NCBI GenBank assembly: GCA_902490095.1
Contig: CABUCQ010000015.1
Location: 1-26,494, forward strand
DNA: 26,494 bases
Direction of reading: 5' to 3'
DNA from: an uncultured Collinsella sp.
GTDB taxonomy: Bacteria > Actinomycetota > Coriobacteriia > Coriobacteriales > Coriobacteriaceae
The position numbers and the translations under genes are program-made. Under the pieces are notes generated by a model. It saw only the letters and a list, made by a program, of their open reading frames with translations. It made no database searches and had not been told where the DNA came from. Positions 23,580-26,494 of this stretch are shown piece after piece. The first letter of the stretch is position 1. Every line of letters begins with the position of its first letter.

Positions 23580-24614
23580 ATGTCCCGTACTGCCACCGAT
23601 AGCACTGTCCTGCTGGGCCACGGCTCCGGCGGCCAGATGATGAAGCGCATTATCGATGAGGTCTTTTTGGATGCCTTTGGGTCGCCCGAGCTGCTCGAAG
23701 GCAACGATGCCGGCGTGGCCGCGCTGCCCGAGAGCGGGCGCATCGCCATGTCGACCGACAGCTTTGTGGTCTCGCCGCAGTTCTTCCCCGGTGGCAACAT
23801 CGGCCGCCTTGCCGTGTGCGGAACCGTCAACGATGTCGCGACCTCGGGCGCCAACGTGCGCTACCTATCGTGCGGTTTTATCCTCGAAGAGGGCTACCCC
23901 ATGGACAAGCTGCGTCAAATCGTGCAGACCATGGCCGAGACGGCGCGCGAGGCAGGCGTCAAAATCATCACCGGCGACACCAAGGTGGTCGAGCGCGGCG
24001 GGGCCGACGGCGTCTACATCAACACCGCCGGCGTGGGCGAGGTTCCCACGGGCGTGACGCTCAGCGGCGCCAACTGCCAGCCTGGCGATGTCATCCTGGT
24101 GTCGGGTACACTCGGCGACCACGGTATCGCCATCATGAGCCAGCGCGAGGGCCTGGCGTTCTCGAGCAGCATCGAGAGCGACGCCGCGCCGCTCAACCAC
24201 CTGATTGCCGACGTGCTGGCCGCCGCCCCCGACACGCGCTGCTTCCGCGACCCCACGCGCGGTGGCCTGGCGTCCACACTCAACGAGTTTGCCCAGGCCA
24301 GCGGTGTTGCCATGGAGGTCGACGAAGATGCCGTGCCCGTGCGTCCCGACGTGCAGGCCGCCTGCGAGATGCTCGGCTACGATGTGCTGCAGGTGGCCAA
24401 CGAGGGCAAGATGGTTGCCGTCGTGCCGGCCGAACAAGCCGATGCGGCGCTGGCCGCCATGCGCGCCGCCCGCTACGGCGAGAATGCCGCCGTCATCGGT
24501 CGCGTGCTGCCACTTGCCGAGGGCACCCGCCCCGCCGTGCGCGTACGTACCGGTTGGGGCTCGACCCGCATCCTCGACATGCTCGTGGGAGAGCAGCTGC
24601 CGAGGATTTGCTAA
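23580..24614 (+). CDS. hypE: HypE, thiocarboxamide-cyanide donor
   Basis: A 344-residue HypE of the PurM/AIRS superfamily. It dehydrates the carbamoyl group placed on its C-terminal Cys by HypF, giving the thiocyanate that donates CN to iron. It shows LLGHGSGGQMMKRII (about residue 11), GNDAGVAALPESGRIAMSTDSFVVSP, GTVNDVATSGANVRYLS, TGDTKVVERGGADGVYIN, and DPTRGGLASTLNEFA. The last residues are PRIC, so the modified Cys is Cys344. GGAG is present about 9 bases before the ATG. Last gene of the cluster visible here; hypA and hypB are not in the window. Confidence 0.97.
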   Translation: MSRTATDSTVLLGHGSGGQMMKRIIDEVFLDAFGSPELLEGNDAGVAALPESGRIAMSTDSFVVSPQFFPGGNIGRLAVCGTVNDVATSGANVRYLSCGFILEEGYPMDKLRQIVQTMAETAREAGVKIITGDTKVVERGGADGVYINTAGVGEVPTGVTLSGANCQPGDVILVSGTLGDHGIAIMSQREGLAFSSSIESDAAPLNHLIADVLAAAPDTRCFRDPTRGGLASTLNEFAQASGVAMEVDEDAVPVRPDVQAACEMLGYDVLQVANEGKMVAVVPAEQADAALAAMRAARYGENAAVIGRVLPLAEGTRPAVRVRTGWGSTRILDMLVGEQLPRIC

Positions 24615-24719
24615 CGACAAAGGCTCAGGGCTATTAAAGATATTCAGATTCCAAACATGCCCGGCACGCATGCCCAGTATCATGGGGTGCGTTTTACAAC
24701 TCAAGCGGCAGGAGCACCC

Positions 24720-25388
24720 ATGGCAGCAGCTTTTTCCCATGTGATCTTTGACCTGGACGGCACCATTCTCAACACGCTCGAGGACCTGGCGGCCGCCGGC
24801 AACCATACCTGCGAGATGCACGGCTGGCCCACGTTTGCCGTAGACGAGTACCGCTACAAGGTGGGAAACGGCATGCTCAAGCTGGTCGAGCGCTTTATGC
24901 CCGCCGAGTATGCGGGCGACGGCCGTATGTTTGAGCAGACGCTTGCCGAGTTTAGGGCTTATTACGGCGAGCACAAGGAAGACCACACCGCACCGTACGC
25001 CGGTACGATCGAGATGCTCGACCGCCTGCGCGTCGCGGGCGTGCAGCTTGCCGTGCTCACCAACAAGGACCATGTCTCGGCCGCTCCGCTTATCGAGAAG
25101 TATTTTGGTTCCGAGCGCTTTGCGCTGGTGCAGGGCCGCGTCGACGCGTTTCCTCCCAAGCCCGAGGCGCCCGTCACGCTGCACGTAATGAAGGAGCTGG
25201 GCGCCGACCCGGCGATCACGCTCTACGTAGGCGATTCGAATGTCGATGTTCTGACCGGTCACAACGCTGGCCTTAAGAGCGCAGGCGTCACCTGGGGCTT
25301 CCGCGGCCGAGCAGAGCTCGAAGCCGCCGGCGCCGACTACGTAGTGGATACCCAGGACGAGCTCGCCGCGCTGATCCTGGGCGAGTAG
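24720..25388 (+). CDS. HAD-family phosphatase, phosphoglycolate phosphatase-like
   Basis: A 222-residue HAD hydrolase (Gph/PGP subfamily). Motif I is FDLDGTILNT (nucleophile and acid Asp at about 11 and 13), motif II is AVLTNKD, motif III Lys lies in FPPKPEAP, and motif IV is YVGDSNVDV. The helical cap (about 20-85) is of the phosphoglycolate phosphatase type. The actual substrate may be another small sugar or glycolate phosphate. AGGAG lies 6 bases before the ATG at 24720; an in-frame ATG at 24657 has no ribosome binding site. It is 105 bp after hypE and may be separate from it. Confidence 0.88.
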   Translation: MAAAFSHVIFDLDGTILNTLEDLAAAGNHTCEMHGWPTFAVDEYRYKVGNGMLKLVERFMPAEYAGDGRMFEQTLAEFRAYYGEHKEDHTAPYAGTIEMLDRLRVAGVQLAVLTNKDHVSAAPLIEKYFGSERFALVQGRVDAFPPKPEAPVTLHVMKELGADPAITLYVGDSNVDVLTGHNAGLKSAGVTWGFRGRAELEAAGADYVVDTQDELAALILGE

Positions 25389-25404
25389 CGAGCCGCCCAC
25401 AAAG

Positions 25405-25473
25405 AAGTTGCGGTGAAATAGGGACTGGTTGCCGGCCTACTGGCCCCAAACAGTCCCTATTTCACCGCAACTT
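25405..25473. repeat. Palindromic element, AGTTGCGGTGAAATAG family, copy 2
   Basis: The arms 25405-25427 and 25451-25473 are perfect 23-bp inverted repeats (one side begins AAGTTGCGGTGAAATAGGG) around a 23-base centre. The outer 16 bases match copy 1 at 9218-9284; the inner part (GGGACTG versus TTCCT) differs, so the outer arm is what is conserved. It lies 17 bp beyond the phosphatase stop in a convergent gap. Confidence 0.75.
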
Positions 25474-25484
25474 AGATGGGCACT

Positions 25485-25521
25485 GGGTAGCTAAAAGAGC
25501 CCCGTCCCAAATTAGCTACCC
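25485..25521. repeat. GGGTAGCTAA hairpin adjoining copy 2
   Basis: GGGTAGCTAA (25485-25494) pairs with TTAGCTACCC (25512-25521) around 17 bases. The minus-strand reading GGGTAGCTAATTTGGGACGG resembles 9188-9207 (GGGCAGCTAATTTGGAGCGG), which adjoins copy 1 of the neighbouring palindrome, so the two motifs travel together. Confidence 0.6.
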
Positions 25522-25561
25522 CTCAACAATGGCGACACCACAGGTAGAGGACGGACAGCGA

Positions 25562-25662
25562 GCGGGCACCAGAGCGAACAAATTGGCATGAAAAGAGGGC
25601 GGCATAGACCTTCTGGTCATGCCGCCCTCTTTGAATGACAAATTGTCGCTCTGGTGCCCGCG
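25562..25662. terminator. Nested ~100-bp palindrome, probable bidirectional terminator
   Basis: The inner stem AAAGAGGGCGGCAT (25592-25605) pairs with ATGCCGCCCTCTTT (25619-25632), extended by GACC/GGTC to a TTCT tip and ending in T-runs on both strands. Outer arms of 23-24 bases (GCGGGCACCAGAGCGA with CAAATTG) pair across 25562-25585 and 25639-25662 with one extra base. Both genes, the phosphatase and the lipoprotein, converge on this site. Confidence 0.8.
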
Positions 25663-25674
25663 CAGCGTCGAGCA

Positions 25675-25702
25675 GTTACGGCGTTTGGTAAAACGCCGTA
25701 AC
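25675..25702 (-). terminator. Hairpin just past the lipoprotein stop codon
   Basis: GTTACGGCGTTT (25675-25686) and AAACGCCGTAAC (25691-25702) form a perfect 12-bp stem with a 4-base loop, 3 bases after the lipoprotein gene end. No T-run follows on the minus strand, but the large palindrome at 25562-25662 lies immediately beyond. Confidence 0.6.
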
Positions 25703-25705
25703 GAA

Positions 25706-26263
25706 TTAGCTCAGCATTGCATCCATCATCTCGGAGTTGACGGAGTCGTCGGCAGACCACTCGCCGTCATCGTTGCAGGTGTACTTGAAGATAACCGTGG
25801 TCTTCCTGGGCTCGGTGGCCTTGGTCACATCGACCATCACCTGGCCGGCCATCTTGTACAGCTCGTCATCGGAAGGAACCGTGTCAAGTGCAGCGACCTT
25901 CTCCTGATACTGGGTGGAGAAGTCCTCGACGATCTTGTTCATAGACTTGCAGGTGATGGAGACCTCGGCGGTTGCAACGCCCTTGTCCTCGTCGACCGTC
26001 ACGTCGCCGATCTCGTAATCAAAGCCCTCGAGATAGGTCTTGGCATACTCCTTGGGATCGATGCCCAGCTGCTCGAACTCGTCGCCCGAAGCCTCTTCCA
26101 GACCAGAGAGGAAATCGTCGCCACCGTTTTTGACCTCATCGAACTGAGTCGTAAGGTCCTCGGTGATGAGCTCTTCGATCGAGGGGCCTCCGCAGCCGGA
26201 AAGCACGACCACACATGCAACCAAAACGGCCATGAGGGGCGCAAGCAGCAGCTTCTTTTTCAT
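25706..26263 (-). CDS. Lipoprotein of unknown function
   Basis: A 185-residue lipoprotein. The signal peptide MKKKLLLAPLMAVLVACVVV ends in the lipobox LSGC, with Cys24 as the lipidated residue, so it is anchored to the outer face of the membrane. The mature part is acidic and alternates helix and strand: IEELITEDLTTQFDEVKNG, EYAKTYLEGFDYEIGDVTVDED, then AEVSITCKSMNKIVEDF and TVIFKYTCNDDGEWSADD. The pattern resembles the DUF5105 type of small Gram-positive lipoproteins (recalled, not checked). GGGAGG lies 7 bases before the ATG at 26263; an in-frame upstream start is not supported. Single-gene unit with its own promoter at 26317-26345. Confidence 0.85.
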   Translation of the reverse strand: MKKKLLLAPLMAVLVACVVVLSGCGGPSIEELITEDLTTQFDEVKNGGDDFLSGLEEASGDEFEQLGIDPKEYAKTYLEGFDYEIGDVTVDEDKGVATAEVSITCKSMNKIVEDFSTQYQEKVAALDTVPSDDELYKMAGQVMVDVTKATEPRKTTVIFKYTCNDDGEWSADDSVNSEMMDAMLS

Positions 26264-26315
26264 GATGTTCCTCCCAATGAGCGGCACCGCGCTTCCCAGA
26301 CACGGCGCACGTTGT

Positions 26316-26345
26316 GATAGTAAGCACATACTATCCACTTATGAA
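26316..26345 (-). promoter_or_regulatory. Lipoprotein promoter overlapped by an operator-like palindrome
   Basis: On the minus strand TTCATA (26345-26340), 17 bases, then TACTAT (26322-26317) gives a plausible promoter about 54 bases before the start codon. GATAGTA (26316-26322) and TACTATC (26329-26335) are perfect inverted repeats around AGCACA, covering the -10 and half the spacer. The cognate regulator is unknown. Confidence 0.5.
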
Positions 26346-26445
26346 CACCCTCGGCAGCACGAAGGCGCGGTCGGTTCGTTTTAACGTCCGAACGGTCTGC
26401 GAGTCCGCTCAGCGTGCAATAAAACGCATCCGTACCGTGCAATCA

Positions 26446-26470
26446 AAACCACCCCTAAAAGGGGTGGTTT
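26446..26470. terminator. Bidirectional-looking terminator near the right edge
   Basis: AAACCACCCC (26446-26455) and GGGGTGGTTT (26461-26470) form a perfect 10-bp stem with a TAAAA loop and end in TTT on both strands. No gene is visible between it and the lipoprotein promoter (26346-26445), so it probably closes a gene to the right of the window. Two CGTGCAAT copies lie in 26413-26443. Confidence 0.7.
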
Positions 26471-26494
26471 GCTCTTAGGGTATAACCCTTGGAT

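Noticed and set aside
23865..25400. Minus-strand open frame of 511 codons opposite hypE and the phosphatase
   Set aside because: Antisense shadow; the plus-strand products carry all expected family motifs.
25389..25705. Possible small RNA gene or tRNA in the palindrome-rich gap
   Set aside because: No cloverleaf or anticodon arm is evident; the structure is explained by several separate inverted repeats at convergent gene ends.

Overview
The window reads as chromosomal DNA of a high-G+C anaerobic actinobacterium of the class Coriobacteriia, most likely Collinsella or a close relative. The reasons are a dnaK-grpE-dnaJ-hspR operon in the actinobacterial order, a small clostridial-type 2[4Fe-4S] ferredoxin, a nadA-nadB-nadC-niaR operon, a nickel/hydrogenase maturation cluster and strongly G+C-biased third codon positions. 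The genus is inferred from gene content and style, not from a database match.

Layout. 1-100 holds the first 33 codons of clpB (minus strand). 101-1278 is a lower-G+C stretch with one orphan membrane-anchored protein, flanked by a shared 15-bp repeat and followed by a 22-bp-arm palindrome. 1279-3579 is a YbhJ-like aconitase-family hydratase (minus). 3886-8186 is the chaperone operon, transcribed dnaK > grpE > dnaJ > hspR (minus). clpB and dnaK carry the same 27-bp two-armed element upstream, AAATCTAAGTC-N5-ATATAAGATTT, which I propose as the local HspR operator. 8340-8914 contains four imperfect 62-bp tandem repeats and then the promoter of a ferredoxin gene (plus).

9302-13169 is the NAD de novo operon nadA > nadB > nadC > niaR (minus). 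Its promoter is covered by a perfect 19-bp-arm inverted repeat, the probable operator of its own last gene product, NiaR. 13463-15462 is an AgrA/AgrC-type (LytTR / HPK10) two-component pair with no recognisable peptide or processing gene nearby. 15523-16092 encodes a small protein resembling uracil-DNA-glycosylase-like proteins. An intact-looking IS200/IS605 element (tnpA, tnpB, end hairpins, probable omega-RNA) occupies about 16132-17825, its right end about 40 bp upstream of that gene.

17968-24614 (plus) holds thioredoxin, an 82-residue helical protein directly joined to nikR (whose product has an unusual His-rich N-terminal tail), then hypF, hypC, hypD and hypE. HypF and HypE make the cyanide ligand, HypC and HypD assemble the Fe(CN)2CO unit, and NikR senses nickel, so this block supports [NiFe]-hydrogenase maturation. 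No structural hydrogenase genes and no hypA/hypB are in the window. hypF contains a 207-bp palindromic element (exactly 69 codons, no stop, A+T-rich) inside its reading frame. The right end has a HAD phosphatase (plus), a dense group of palindromes, and a lipoprotein gene (minus) with an operator-like palindrome over its promoter.

A recurrent theme is the number of long, imperfect, mostly intergenic palindromes of several sequence families (241, 1190, 3786, 8460, 9218, 12106, 25405, 25485, 25562), two of which recur within the window, plus the one that sits inside hypF.
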